A stretch of DNA of 64,000 nucleotides from Planctomycetaceae bacterium (GCA_020638975.1 JACKHN010000006.1:248001-312000); one strand, 5' to 3'; positions 33,259 to 42,719 are shown, counted from the first letter of the stretch. Notes: generated by a model not told the origin, from the sequence alone. Numbers and translations are program-made.

Positions 33259-34845
33259 ATGGAGCCGATCGAAGTAACTCGCCGCGGATTCGTTGGGACT
33301 GCGTTAGCGGCAGCGATGCTCTCCGGGGCGCGGCAACAGTCGCAACTTGCCGCCAGCCAAAATGACAACCGATTCAATCTCTACTGGGGCGATCTCCACA
33401 ATCACAATGCGGTTGGTTACGCGACAGGTTCACTGGAGCGTTCCATCGACGTCGCCCGAGAACATCTCGACTTCTTCGCGTTCACCGGACACGCGTCATG
33501 GCACGACATGCCGAAGATGCCGGGGGATCGACACATGAAGTGGGTGAACGGCTTCGAAGTCCACTCCAAGCATTGGCCCAAGACGCGGAGGATGATTCAC
33601 GAAGCGAACACCGATGGCTTCGTCGCATTGCTGGGATACGAGTGGCATTCAAGCGTGTTTGGCGACTACTGCATGATCTTTCCGGAAGATCACCCCGAAC
33701 TATTTTTGCCCGATCACGTCGAGAAGTTGCTCGACTTTGCCGATGGCAACAACTGCTTCGCGATTCCCCATCACGTGGGCTACAAGCAAGGTTGGCGAGG
33801 CGCGAACTTCGACCACTTTCGAGCTTCAACAAGCCCGGTCGTGGAAGTGTTTTCAGAACACGGCTGTACGGAGAGCGACCGTTCGCCGTTTCCGATGATC
33901 CGACACAGCAACGGCGGCCGCTCGGCGGCCAATACGATTGTGCCACAACTAGCGAAGGGCATGCGATTTGGGTTTGTGGCATCGAGCGACAATCATCGCG
34001 GTTTTCCCGGCGCCTATGGCGAAGGAGTCGTCGGCGTGTGGGCGAAGGACTTGTCGCGGGCTAGTTTGTTTGAAGCAATCCGAAGTCGCAGAACCTACGC
34101 CGCGACGGGTGATCGCATCACTTTGGAAGTGACATTAAACGGACAGCCGATGGGCTCGGAGGTTTCCAAGACGGCTAATCGTGAGATCGACATCCGCGTC
34201 GAAGCCCAGGATTCGATCGCCATGATCGAACTCGTCCGCAACGGACAAGTCATCGAGCGTCACTTCCCCGAAGATCACGCCGATGAGCTGAAACTTCCGG
34301 GCCGCGCCAAGTGTCGCATTCAATACGGCTGGGGGCCTTGGGCGGCGCTCGATCTTGGACGAACTTGCCAATGGGAGATGTCGGTGCGTCTCGACAAAGG
34401 CCGCTTCCTGCAAGCGATCCCCTGTTTTCAATCGGGTCCGTACGAAGAGAACATGCGAGATCGTTTGCAAATCGTGTCGGACCGTGAGTTGCAATTACGG
34501 TCCTTCACTTCTCGAGTTCAGTGTTACGCCGAAGATCCAACGAAGGCCATCGTCTGCGAGATCGAAGCCTCACTGGATTCCCTCCTAACGCTCCAGCTAC
34601 GCCAACCCGTCGAGCAGATTGTCACCGCCCGACTCGCCGATCTGATTGAGGACAACGTCGTGGAGTTTACTGGCGTGTTCACCAGCGAGAGTTTCATCGT
34701 GAATCGACTTGTCGGTCCAACGGAATACGCAGCCAAAGTCCGCTGGACCGACCAGCGACCAGGCGCCGAAAGCGATTGGTACTACGTTCGCGTCACACAA
34801 CATAACGGTCAACTCGCCTGGTCGAGCCCCATTTGGGTCGGTTGA
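33259..34845 (+). CDS. Tat-exported PHP-like (DUF3604-type) protein
   Basis: 528 residues from the ATG at 33259 (GGAG 10 nt upstream); longer starts at 33118 lack a signal. Tat-type N-terminus VTRRGFVGTALAAAM. The metal-site motifs are like those of PHP/DUF3604 proteins: YWGDLHNHNAVGY, FFAFTGHASWHD, LLGYEWHSSVFG, IPHHVGYKQGW and FVASSDNHRG. The C-terminal half holds beta-sandwich-like segments. Likely a metal-dependent hydrolase of unknown substrate in the periplasm. The enolase-superfamily gene starts 19 bases after its stop, so the pair is probably one transcript and may act on the same carbohydrate or acid sugar. Confidence 0.85.
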   Translation: MEPIEVTRRGFVGTALAAAMLSGARQQSQLAASQNDNRFNLYWGDLHNHNAVGYATGSLERSIDVAREHLDFFAFTGHASWHDMPKMPGDRHMKWVNGFEVHSKHWPKTRRMIHEANTDGFVALLGYEWHSSVFGDYCMIFPEDHPELFLPDHVEKLLDFADGNNCFAIPHHVGYKQGWRGANFDHFRASTSPVVEVFSEHGCTESDRSPFPMIRHSNGGRSAANTIVPQLAKGMRFGFVASSDNHRGFPGAYGEGVVGVWAKDLSRASLFEAIRSRRTYAATGDRITLEVTLNGQPMGSEVSKTANREIDIRVEAQDSIAMIELVRNGQVIERHFPEDHADELKLPGRAKCRIQYGWGPWAALDLGRTCQWEMSVRLDKGRFLQAIPCFQSGPYEENMRDRLQIVSDRELQLRSFTSRVQCYAEDPTKAIVCEIEASLDSLLTLQLRQPVEQIVTARLADLIEDNVVEFTGVFTSESFIVNRLVGPTEYAAKVRWTDQRPGAESDWYYVRVTQHNGQLAWSSPIWVG

Positions 34846-34864
34846 CCGACCAGAATGAAGTAAC

Positions 34865-36322
34865 ATGAAGTACCATATCGAGAGCATTCAGTTCTATGTC
34901 CGCGAAACCAAGCCGGCCCGCTTCGCCTCGGCACTCGGCAAAGCAGCCTTGAGCAGCCAGCCGCCTGAACACGCCACGAGTCCGCTCTGCCATGCACGTG
35001 TGATCATTTCCGATGACGCTGGAGACACTTCCTTTGGTTGCTCGGCCGATCGCCTCTCGGTTCGTTGGCTGGACAAACGGCCCGACCGCGACACGGGCCG
35101 TAAACGACGGGATCTTGTCGCCTTGATTCAACTTGCGCGGCAATCCTATCTCGCGAATCCCGACTTCGATTCGCCGTTCGCGTATTGGCTTGATCGGCAT
35201 ACAGCGATTATGCAAGCCGGTCGTTCATCTGATCAAGAAGATCTCACTTCGTCGTTCGCGTCGGCGCTACTCGAACGAGCGATGCTCGACGCGGTCTGCC
35301 GATTGTCGAACAAATCTATGTTTGACATGCTGCGGGAAGATCGGCTGGACTTTCGACCGGGACGATTGCATCGCGAATTGGCGAGCATCAACTTTGCAAA
35401 CGTGTTGCCAGAACGCCCTGTTACCGAAATCAATATCCGGCACACCGTTGGCATCTTCGACCCGTTAACGGACGAGGATTGGCCCGCCGCTAATCGTCTC
35501 GGCGATGGGCTCCCCGAAACACTTACCGACTACATCCAGCAGCAAGGAGTTCGCTATTTCAAAGTAAAGCTCTCCGGTGATGTCGATGCCGACTTGAGCC
35601 GACTCGCACGCCTGTGGGAGATCATGCCGATGGACGTCGAGCCCGCGTTGACGCTTGACGCCAACGAAGCCTTCCCGGATCTCTCGACATTCGCGGACTT
35701 CGTGCGCCGTTTCGAGCGTGAGCAACTCGGCTTGTTTCAACATGTGCTCTATATTGAACAACCGCTCCCTCGTGATCTCGCGTTTAGTCAGCAGGCGGCA
35801 CGGGCGATTCCCGAGATTGCAAAGCTTAAACCGTTGATCATCGACGAATCGGATGGCACGCTGACGTCCTATCACCGGGCACTCCAGGTCGGTTACACAG
35901 GTACCTCGCATAAAAACTGCAAGGGCTTCTTTAAGTCCCTTGCCAATCTTGCTTTGGTGGCACATTTTTTTGACGATGATCGACTCACAGTCCTCAGCGC
36001 CGAAGATCTTCAGAACTTGCCTGTCGTTCCGTTGCAACAGGACTTTGCCAGTGTGGGCATCCTTGGACTCGACCACTGCGAACGAAACGGGCATCACTAT
36101 AACTTCGGCCTGTCGATGCTTTCGGAACTCGACAAGCGAAACGCGACGCGTAGGCATCCTGATCTTTACGAAAAACTAGGAGATGAATGGTTCCTCCGCA
36201 TTCGCCAAGGCCGCGTCGCATGTGCGAGTCTACACGGCGTTGGCTTTGGCGTCGTCGACGAGCCCGACTGGAAGTCGATGCAAGACCTCGGTCATTGGAT
36301 TAACGAACGGCATCCGGGGTAG
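34865..36322 (+). CDS. Enolase superfamily (mandelate racemase/muconate-type) protein
   Basis: 485 residues, longer than the usual 370-400 because of a long N-terminal part. Barrel motifs: YFKVKLSG (Lys at the end of strand 2), TLDANEAF and YIEQPLP (Asp and Glu metal ligands), IIDESDGTLT (third ligand), and TGTSHKNCKGF. The C-terminal FGVVDEPDWKSM is also typical. It probably dehydrates or epimerises an acid sugar; the exact subgroup is undetermined. No signal peptide, so cytoplasmic. Nearby Tat-exported hydrolases may supply substrate. Confidence 0.85.
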   Translation: MKYHIESIQFYVRETKPARFASALGKAALSSQPPEHATSPLCHARVIISDDAGDTSFGCSADRLSVRWLDKRPDRDTGRKRRDLVALIQLARQSYLANPDFDSPFAYWLDRHTAIMQAGRSSDQEDLTSSFASALLERAMLDAVCRLSNKSMFDMLREDRLDFRPGRLHRELASINFANVLPERPVTEINIRHTVGIFDPLTDEDWPAANRLGDGLPETLTDYIQQQGVRYFKVKLSGDVDADLSRLARLWEIMPMDVEPALTLDANEAFPDLSTFADFVRRFEREQLGLFQHVLYIEQPLPRDLAFSQQAARAIPEIAKLKPLIIDESDGTLTSYHRALQVGYTGTSHKNCKGFFKSLANLALVAHFFDDDRLTVLSAEDLQNLPVVPLQQDFASVGILGLDHCERNGHHYNFGLSMLSELDKRNATRRHPDLYEKLGDEWFLRIRQGRVACASLHGVGFGVVDEPDWKSMQDLGHWINERHPG

Positions 36323-36329
36323 CGCGAAG

Positions 36330-36902
36330 TTACTCGATCGATGTGGTCTCGGTCGGTGCCTCGACTCTTGGTGCTGAATCTTCGCCCCAATTCGGGGTGA
36401 CATGATCAACGACACGAGACAAGTACGATCCAAGATTGACTCGCATTCCATTCGCGGCACCTGGTCCGCGAAACCATGCGGAATTCAACATGAACCCCCA
36501 GAAGGCGAGACCGGCCACAATCGTAAACATTAACAGTGATCCAGCCGAAGTCGAACCGCTTCCTACCGCTTCGTACTTCCTGCCGCCAGGCTTAACGAGT
36601 TGCGAGTCGCGTGGGTCCGGCAAGTCAGCCACGCGATTCAGCCCCAGTGTCGTTTTGCCACTTACGGTATTTCTGTAGACCACCTGCGCTTGGAACCAAC
36701 CCGCTGACGTCCGTACGAAGAGTACATCGCCCTCGCGGACGCGCAACTTACCCTTTGCCACCACTGAAAATCCGCCAGCGGACTGGTTGGTCAGGTCGAC
36801 AACGATTTCACGGTGGCCGATCTTAATCACGGCCTTCTGAGCTTCATCGACGTTTGGGCAGCGGTAGCTGTTTCTTTGTTCTGTGGTCATATCTCTTCGC
36901 AT
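36330..36902 (-). CDS. PilZ-domain protein with one membrane span
   Basis: 190 residues; I choose the ATG at 36902 because AGGAG lies 8 nt upstream, although an internal ATG (36890) is also possible. Residues ~10-95 form a PilZ-like barrel (YRCPNVDEAQKAVIKI, IVVDLTNQSAGGFSV, GLNRV), which suggests c-di-GMP-related or PilZ-fold binding. The canonical RxxxR arm is not clearly present. A single hydrophobic span follows near residues 120-145 (SLLMFTIVAGLAFWGFML), then a short periplasmic tail. The stop faces the enolase-superfamily gene 7 bases away. Confidence 0.75.
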   Translation of the reverse strand: MRRDMTTEQRNSYRCPNVDEAQKAVIKIGHREIVVDLTNQSAGGFSVVAKGKLRVREGDVLFVRTSAGWFQAQVVYRNTVSGKTTLGLNRVADLPDPRDSQLVKPGGRKYEAVGSGSTSAGSLLMFTIVAGLAFWGFMLNSAWFRGPGAANGMRVNLGSYLSRVVDHVTPNWGEDSAPRVEAPTETTSIE

Positions 36903-37016
36903 CTCCGTGGCTCCTATAAGATAGGACGCGTAGGAACAGATGATGCGTTGCTCGTTCGCCACAATCTCCTTGGCGGTGCCCAGCTGCAAGAAATGGTTCG
37001 ATAGGGACGATCGTAA

Positions 37017-37201
37017 CGATCGCAGGGCCTTACATTCAGCGGTAATCGTATCGCTGAATCGAGGCTTTCGTTTTGTTCAATCTGCACAATTTGTACGACA
37101 GCTCTCCGAAACCGTCGTACTCAGTAATTCGTTGCTCGACGGCTTCGGAGAGCCGTCGTACGAATCCCTTCAAATTGAAACACTGAAAAGCCCCGATCGC
37201 A
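37017..37201. mobile_element. MITE-like element B1 with 8-bp flanking duplication
   Basis: Element 37025-37193 (169 bp) has inverted ends GGGCCTT and AAAAGCCC. It has a long internal stem with arms 37094-37117 and 37137-37160 (22 of 24 pairs), plus an extra small hairpin ATTCAGCG...CGCTGAAT near the left end. It is flanked by identical 8-bp direct repeats cgatcgca at 37017-37024 and 37194-37201. Longest and most diverged of the three B copies. Confidence 0.8.
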
Positions 37202-37208
37202 GAATGGG

Positions 37209-37304
37209 TACTGGAACAGTTTGCGATTCCTGAAAGTAGGACGGCCACTCTTGGCCGTCTTTTGTCGGGCAGGAGTGCCCGACTTACGGCAAACTGTGCC
37301 ACTA
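37209..37304. repeat. Palindromic repeat family C, copy C2
   Basis: About 96 bp. Ends are imperfect inverted repeats (TGGAACAGTTTGC and GCAAACTGTGCCA, 12 of 13). It contains stems GACGGCCA/TGGCCGTC and GTCGGGCA/TGCCCGAC and the core GAAAGTAGGACGGCCACTCT shared with C1 at 15616-15722. It sits between elements B1 and B3. No clear flanking duplication. Confidence 0.8.
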
Positions 37305-37457
37305 CCGCAGAATCAGGGCTTTTCAGTAATTCAAACTGAGGGGTTTATACGACGGGCCTCCGAGCCCGTCGATGAATCTAAGTCGTTATCCGACGGGCTC
37401 GGAGGCCCGTCGTACATCTTGCGCAATTTCAACAAATGAACAGCCCTGACCGCAGAA
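37305..37457. mobile_element. MITE-like element B3 with 8-bp flanking duplication
   Basis: Element 37313-37449 (137 bp) has inverted ends TCAGGGC and GCCCTGA and a perfect 24-bp internal stem (37348-37371 and 37391-37414, 19-nt loop). The 8-bp direct repeats ccgcagaa lie at 37305-37312 and 37450-37457. It is the best preserved B copy. No open frame of interest inside. Confidence 0.88.
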
Positions 37458-37501
37458 CGGGATTAGTGGACGCCACAGCCGCGGCCTGTTAGGCTCACCT
37501 G

Positions 37502-38392
37502 ATGGTCGCATCCGCTTCACAAATCGAACAAGTCGTCGAACTAATGCGCACAGCGGCTGCGCATAATTTGGCAACACCCAGTTGCGTCGGTTGCGTCGTC
37601 AACCTAGGAGAGCACAACGCTGACGATGTCCTCGTCGCAACCGATCTGCACGGCAATCGAATCAATTTCGAGAAGCTGCTCGCCAAGGCCGATCTTGCCA
37701 ACCACCCGCGCCGCCATCTCGTCATGCAAGAGGTCTGCCACGGTGGACCGGCTTACCCGCTAGGCGGCTGCATGTCGCATTTGCTGCTTGAGGATATCGC
37801 CAAACTCAAAATCGAGTTTCCCGAACGATTTCACTTCATTCTCAGTAACCACGAACTCGCCGAACTGACAGACTTCGCGATTATGAAGTCCGGCAAGATG
37901 TTGAATCTAGCATTCCGCGAGGGGCTACAGCAGTTGTACGGCGAGCGGTCCGAAGAGGTGCGGCAAGCTTACTTGAAGTTCCTTGGCAGTTGTCCACTCG
38001 CTGTCCGGCTAGACTCTGGTGTACTGATCTGCCATAGCATTCCAGAGAACGTGGATCGCGATGGCTTCCCGATAGAGATCTTCGACAGCCCCCTTAAGCA
38101 GCGTGATTTTCGACCGCGTGGACCGGTCTTCCGCCTTGTTTGGGGACGAGACTTCCGAGAAGAGAACGCAGCTGCCTTCGCGAACCTTGCAAAGACACAG
38201 CTGTTGATTCACGGCCACGAGCCGTGCGAGGTGGGATTCCAAGTACCGAATTCGAGGCAAGTCATCTTGGACTGCTGCGCTGAAGACGCCTGCTATGTAA
38301 TTCTCCCCGCCTTTGGAACGCTCGCGCAGCAAGACGTTGTCGAACGAATCGCGAAACTTCACCCACCGCAGGCTAGATCAAGGTATGAATAG
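37502..38392 (+). CDS. Divergent calcineurin-like metallophosphoesterase
   Basis: 296 residues. Metal-binding motifs are DLHGN near residue 49, SNHE near 118 and GHEP (HGHE) near 239, matching the calcineurin-like phosphoesterase order. The usual second motif GDxxDRG is missing; the corresponding segment reads QEVCHGGPAYP. This removes the canonical bridging aspartate, so activity may differ. The protein is cytoplasmic. The next gene starts at 38385, overlapping its last codons. Confidence 0.78.
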   Translation: MVASASQIEQVVELMRTAAAHNLATPSCVGCVVNLGEHNADDVLVATDLHGNRINFEKLLAKADLANHPRRHLVMQEVCHGGPAYPLGGCMSHLLLEDIAKLKIEFPERFHFILSNHELAELTDFAIMKSGKMLNLAFREGLQQLYGERSEEVRQAYLKFLGSCPLAVRLDSGVLICHSIPENVDRDGFPIEIFDSPLKQRDFRPRGPVFRLVWGRDFREENAAAFANLAKTQLLIHGHEPCEVGFQVPNSRQVILDCCAEDACYVILPAFGTLAQQDVVERIAKLHPPQARSRYE

Positions 38393-38633
38393 CCCCTTCG
38401 ATCAGACAAAGCCGCAGCGGTCCACACATCCCTGGCAGCCGCGGTTTGGAATCGGCACCTTGCTTTTGCTGATGCTTATCGTGAGCGTGGTCGGGGCTGC
38501 TGCTTCTTACTTTGTACGCGCAATGCACGGCGGACGCGCCGCTCAACTCGCGTTCATTCTTTTTACGCTCGCCGCGCCACTGCTTTTGGTCGTCGTTGTG
38601 AGTATCGTTCAGTCATTCTTTAAGCGTCGTTAA
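38385..38633 (+). CDS. Small two-span membrane protein
   Basis: 82 residues; the ATG overlaps the end of the phosphoesterase gene (AAGGT upstream). Two hydrophobic segments, TLLLLMLIVSVVGAAASYF and LAFILFTLAAPLLLVVVVSIV, are separated by a short basic loop (ARAMHGG-like), ending in FFKRR. The family is not recognised. Translational overlap implies it works with, or anchors, the phosphoesterase. Confidence 0.6.
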   Translation: MNSPFDQTKPQRSTHPWQPRFGIGTLLLLMLIVSVVGAAASYFVRAMHGGRAAQLAFILFTLAAPLLLVVVVSIVQSFFKRR

Positions 38634-38999
38634 GCCGCGTATCACTGGCGCAGGGGCCACAACGCGACGATCGGATGCGAGATGACCGACGCGCAAATAA
38701 ATTTGCCCAAGACCTTACGAGTGTAAGCGTTCAACAGCGACAGGGGTGGTGTTAGGTTTTGAGCTGGTTTATCAGAAGGGGGCGACGGGTGGCGCGGAGT
38801 TGCTTGCGATCCGCGTTTTCGTTGCTTTCTTCTTGGTGGTACCAGCGGATCGCGTCGGGATGGGATTGCTTCCAGATGTCGGGCAGCATCATTGCCAACC
38901 GACACACGTCGCGAAATCGTGAACACCACTTGGTGCGATCGATGGCCCGCATTGTCCCGAACTTCCACCGCGACCACTGCGAATTTACCGAGTTTCACG
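38634..38999. other. Intergenic stretch; possible small minus-strand ORF 38752-38952
   Basis: The minus-strand frame 38752-38952 would encode 66 residues rich in aromatic and basic residues (WCSRFRDVCRLAMMLPDIW, DAIRWYHQEES). I do not recognise it, it has no clear ribosome binding site, and it could be a relic. Nothing else can be supported here. Confidence 0.3.
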
Positions 39000-41144
39000 C
39001 TACCGCAGTTTGCTCGCAAACCAGTCATGCACGCGAGCAGCGAGTAGATTTCCGATTGTGTCGTCTGGTGAGCGTATAGAGACTGTGCAAAGCTGCCCAG
39101 CTCGGAACTGCTCGCTCGCGGCAACGGGAAGCGTCACACGGCCGACGAAGCGTGGTTCGAGGAGACGAACGCCTTCTGGCGAATTTCTGTCGTGGTCGGC
39201 GCGCACAGGCAGCGGGCCGCCATGCGATGAACAGAGTGCGGGATGCGTCGGCTGGTCGGTCGCTCGCGGCGTGATCGACGTCAGACCGGCATACAGCACT
39301 CCCGTTGAGCCACGCACGGCGACGCTTTCGCCAATCTGTGCTTGAAACGCATGTAGATCATTTTGGTGAATGGAGAGTTGGATCTCTTTCTCCGATTCCA
39401 TACCAATGCGACACAGTTCATCGCCCTCTTGCAGATAGGAATCGAGCAACAGTGGCAAGGTTCGACCAACAATCTGCCCTGTCGCGGGGGCTCTGACAAC
39501 TAATGCCTCGACTTGCCTGGCCTTTGCTTCGTATTGTGCGGTGAGTGCAATCAATTTGTCTTCTTCGGCCTGTTGCGCCGCCATCTCGCCCCGTTGTCGC
39601 CGCAAGCGGCTTCGCAACTCGCACTCCTTGATGGCCAATTCGACCAGTTGCAATTCGTCCATCAAGAGAACATTTTCGAGTTCTACGATAACATCGCCTT
39701 CGGTCACGAAATCGCCGGGCGACACGAGAATGCTCCGCACGAATCCGGGGCTATCGCTGCGTACGACGGTGATGGGTTTGTATTCGACGATGCCCGGCGA
39801 GCGTCTTAGGAATGGTGAGGGCGTGTAATAAAAGAAGCCCGCCGCGACAACAGCACTCCCAGTCGCAATGCAACAAAAACGACTAAGCTGCCGTCGGTTC
39901 TCTCGTAAGAGTAAGCGGGCAGCAAACTTTGCAGCGGGAGCCAAGAACCACGAGATTGTGGCAGTCACTGCCAGCACGATCCCTGCTCCGTGGAACAACA
40001 CGCTGGCCGCGCAGATCAGCGACAGACACACCATCGTTCGCCACACCCACGCGAACAAACCGTACATTCTGATGATTCGCGTTGCGGTTGCGCTGCCCTG
40101 CATCGTGTTCGCAGCGATCTGTTCCCCCAGCATCCAGCGACGAAAGAGAAATGCTGTGAATTGTTGTCCACGCGAATAGAGATTCGGAATCTCCAACCAA
40201 TCGGCAAGCATGTAGTAGCCATCAAACCGCATCAATGGGTTCGCGTTGAACAGGACGGTCGTTGCCGTCGCCATGACGATTACATTAACACACAATTGGC
40301 TCAGCACGCCGTCGGGCGTTTGGCTCCAGATGAGTACCGCGATCGAACCGAGGATTGCTTCGACATACATGCCGGCAGCGGCAACGTGGATGCGAGCCCA
40401 TTTCGACCGCAGACGCCAAGAGGACGTGACGTCGACGTATGGGATGGGCGCGAACAACAGAAAGGCAACTCCTGCCTCGCGCACGTAACCGCCGTGATGT
40501 TTGCACGCTAACCCGTGCCCAAGTTCGTGCGCGACTTTCAGGACCACCCAGCAAACGATCAGGTAGAAGCTCTGCTCAAGGGCAAAAATATCGCCTGTCG
40601 AGGCAGAGAAACGTGCCCAATCGGTGATGAGATGCGTCGCGGCGATCACCGCCAGTAAACCAGCAAGGCTCGCCATCATCCGAGAATTCACCCATCCCAT
40701 CCAAGGGAGCAATTTCTCCAGCAGATGATCGGGTGCCAAGAGAGGCACTCGAATAAAGATCGGATTGAAGCGGGTCCAGAGCGGTGCTACGGCACGAGCT
40801 TCCGGCACTCGGTCCTGAGCATCAACGATCTGCGCCAACCCAGTCTGCAGGAGCCATTTGCAGACTTGCAGTTTCGATCGAATGGCATCTTCTTGCGAGC
40901 CATCGACATCTTCTTTCTCTGTGCTACTGTTGGCGACGATCTCGGCAAGGCTTCGCTTGCCATCCAGTGCGGAAGCGACCTCATACTCGCTACTGCCCAG
41001 CCGGTAGCACTTCCCCGTCAATCGATCTTCGACCACGTACAGACGCTCGCCGCCGGTCGTTTGCGGTACGATAGAGAGGTCATCCCGTAGCCGTAAAATG
41101 ACCTGGCTGAGATCGGATGCTGGTGCTGATTGATCGTTCGTCAT
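39000..41144 (-). CDS. M50-type membrane peptidase fused to HlyD-like adaptor
   Basis: 714 residues. An N-terminal region of ~110 residues resembles a small PqqD-like winged module (LYVVEDRLTGKCYRLG). The membrane domain has the zinc-peptidase motif AHELGHG (206-210) and the second site NPLMRFDGYY (Asn302, Asp308), as in site-2-protease-like M50 enzymes. After about residue 430 it continues as a HlyD/membrane-fusion-like segment (GFVRSILVSPGDFVTEGDVI, coiled coil, VRAPATGQIV). Last gene of a four-gene operon; gap to the previous gene is 21 bases. Likely inner-membrane processing or export component. Confidence 0.9.
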   Translation of the reverse strand: MTNDQSAPASDLSQVILRLRDDLSIVPQTTGGERLYVVEDRLTGKCYRLGSSEYEVASALDGKRSLAEIVANSSTEKEDVDGSQEDAIRSKLQVCKWLLQTGLAQIVDAQDRVPEARAVAPLWTRFNPIFIRVPLLAPDHLLEKLLPWMGWVNSRMMASLAGLLAVIAATHLITDWARFSASTGDIFALEQSFYLIVCWVVLKVAHELGHGLACKHHGGYVREAGVAFLLFAPIPYVDVTSSWRLRSKWARIHVAAAGMYVEAILGSIAVLIWSQTPDGVLSQLCVNVIVMATATTVLFNANPLMRFDGYYMLADWLEIPNLYSRGQQFTAFLFRRWMLGEQIAANTMQGSATATRIIRMYGLFAWVWRTMVCLSLICAASVLFHGAGIVLAVTATISWFLAPAAKFAARLLLRENRRQLSRFCCIATGSAVVAAGFFYYTPSPFLRRSPGIVEYKPITVVRSDSPGFVRSILVSPGDFVTEGDVIVELENVLLMDELQLVELAIKECELRSRLRRQRGEMAAQQAEEDKLIALTAQYEAKARQVEALVVRAPATGQIVGRTLPLLLDSYLQEGDELCRIGMESEKEIQLSIHQNDLHAFQAQIGESVAVRGSTGVLYAGLTSITPRATDQPTHPALCSSHGGPLPVRADHDRNSPEGVRLLEPRFVGRVTLPVAASEQFRAGQLCTVSIRSPDDTIGNLLAARVHDWFASKLR

Positions 41145-41165
41145 TAGTCATTCGTCATTTCTTCA

Positions 41166-42689
41166 TCACCATCCCATTCGTTGCGCGAGCGCGTTGGCCG
41201 ACCGATGGAACAGAATCCAGCCGACGGATCGTTTGTTGGTTTCAATCTTTGCTCGCCCACTCATACCAGGGCTTAGGCGATTGTCGGGATTCTCTAGATG
41301 AACTTCCGCGATAAACACTGTCGATTGATTACGCAGTTCGGCGCGAGGGTGGACTTTCACTAGTTCGCCGGTCCAACTTTGACCAGGAAAGGCGTCGAAT
41401 CGGAGATCGACCGGCATCCCGAGTCGCACATGCTGAACTTCATCTTGCGGAACCGCAATCTCAGCGATCATCCGATCCAACGGCGCGATCTCGAACAGGG
41501 TCTGACCAATCGACAGCGGAGCGCCCTCGGTCCGGCGGAGATCGCCACTGACGACCACGCCGTCCATAGGACATTGAATGCTAAGGTGCTGGAGACGATG
41601 GTTGATCGCTTCGATCTTCGTTTCGAGCTGAGCAGATTCGAGGGCTGCAAGTTGTGATGTCGCTGCTTCGCGAGTGGCCAATGCTGCGACGCGTTTCTTC
41701 TTTGACGCCCCGAGTTCTGCTTCGAGACCCGCTAACTCCAACTGCAACTCACGCTCGTCCATCACCGCCAGCACATCGCCCTTCATGACGATGCTGCCTG
41801 GTTCGACAAACGTTTTGTCGAGCGTACCGTCAAACGGAGTGGCCACGTACCGCCGAACGACGGGTTCGACGGTCACATCGCATTTGACTTTGAAGGGAGT
41901 CGGGAACAGCAAGACCGAACCTGCCAGGACGGCGCTCGCGAGCACCAATCGCGAGCGTGCCTGCCGGACTCCGGTTCGCCATGCCGCATGAAGCTTCTTG
42001 AACTTACCGCCGCTTGTCTGGCGAAGTAGATCGAGGCAACTGGCAATGGGTACTTGGCAGAGTTCCAAGGCCGTTGACCGCATCAGTTGCGTGTGCCAAG
42101 TGGAGTCGCCACACAAGAGAATTGCTCCCACCGGATTGCCTTCCCGATTTCGCAACGGCAGGCCGATGATCGCATCGGTTGATGCCAAGCGAGTCAGCCG
42201 CCGAAAGATGGGAGCGTTGTCCGGACCGGCAGATGTCCAGGAAGCGAACTCCTTCTGTGCGAGCGTCTCGTCGAGAGCGGCCTCGAAAGCGAGCATCAGT
42301 TCGGAGCGTCGATCGAGGTTTGCCGCGTCCGAGACCGCGGATACCTTTGCATTACCGCTGGCCGTCGCCAGCCCCAAGACAACCCGCGTCGCCCCGCTCC
42401 ACTTTACTAAGCGAGTACACAACTGTTGAACTGCCGACTCTAACCCGTGCGTCGCTTGAACGTCAGCGAGCAGCGCCAACAGTCCGCTTGCATTGGGTGT
42501 GGCTCCAGCGGCGACTGGCGCTGTGGCGACCGGGGCAGCAACGGGGCGATCCAATCGCGTGGAAGACACTGGCAAAGCCAGTGGCACCCCGTCATTCGCC
42601 GTGGGCGCAGCAGACCCTCGATCCAGCCGCTTGTGAAGTGGCTGAGGCGGTGGAGCAACTCGACGTGGAACGATCTTTTCCATATCCAA
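41166..42689 (-). CDS. HlyD-family adaptor with N-terminal GAF-like domain
   Basis: 507 residues. After a Pro/Ala-rich start, residues ~65-215 resemble a GAF sensor domain (ALLADVQATHGLESAVQQL, IIGLPLRNREGNPVGAILL). A membrane span (SRLVLASAVLAGSVLLFPTP) is near 245-265. A HlyD/RND adaptor follows with lipoyl-like halves (YVATPFDGTLDKTFVEPGSI, CPMDGVVVSGDL) and a coiled coil. The GAF domain would be cytoplasmic and might sense a ligand that controls the pump. Co-transcribed with its neighbours (gaps 21 and 30 bases). Confidence 0.88.
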   Translation of the reverse strand: MDMEKIVPRRVAPPPQPLHKRLDRGSAAPTANDGVPLALPVSSTRLDRPVAAPVATAPVAAGATPNASGLLALLADVQATHGLESAVQQLCTRLVKWSGATRVVLGLATASGNAKVSAVSDAANLDRRSELMLAFEAALDETLAQKEFASWTSAGPDNAPIFRRLTRLASTDAIIGLPLRNREGNPVGAILLCGDSTWHTQLMRSTALELCQVPIASCLDLLRQTSGGKFKKLHAAWRTGVRQARSRLVLASAVLAGSVLLFPTPFKVKCDVTVEPVVRRYVATPFDGTLDKTFVEPGSIVMKGDVLAVMDERELQLELAGLEAELGASKKKRVAALATREAATSQLAALESAQLETKIEAINHRLQHLSIQCPMDGVVVSGDLRRTEGAPLSIGQTLFEIAPLDRMIAEIAVPQDEVQHVRLGMPVDLRFDAFPGQSWTGELVKVHPRAELRNQSTVFIAEVHLENPDNRLSPGMSGRAKIETNKRSVGWILFHRSANALAQRMGW

Positions 42690-42719
42690 ACCGGCCAGCT
42701 AATCTGAAATCAAGAATTC

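Noticed and set aside
37017..37457. CRISPR-like array of palindromes
   Set aside because: The units differ in sequence and length, and there are no regular spacers; these are separate B and C repeats with their own flanking duplications.
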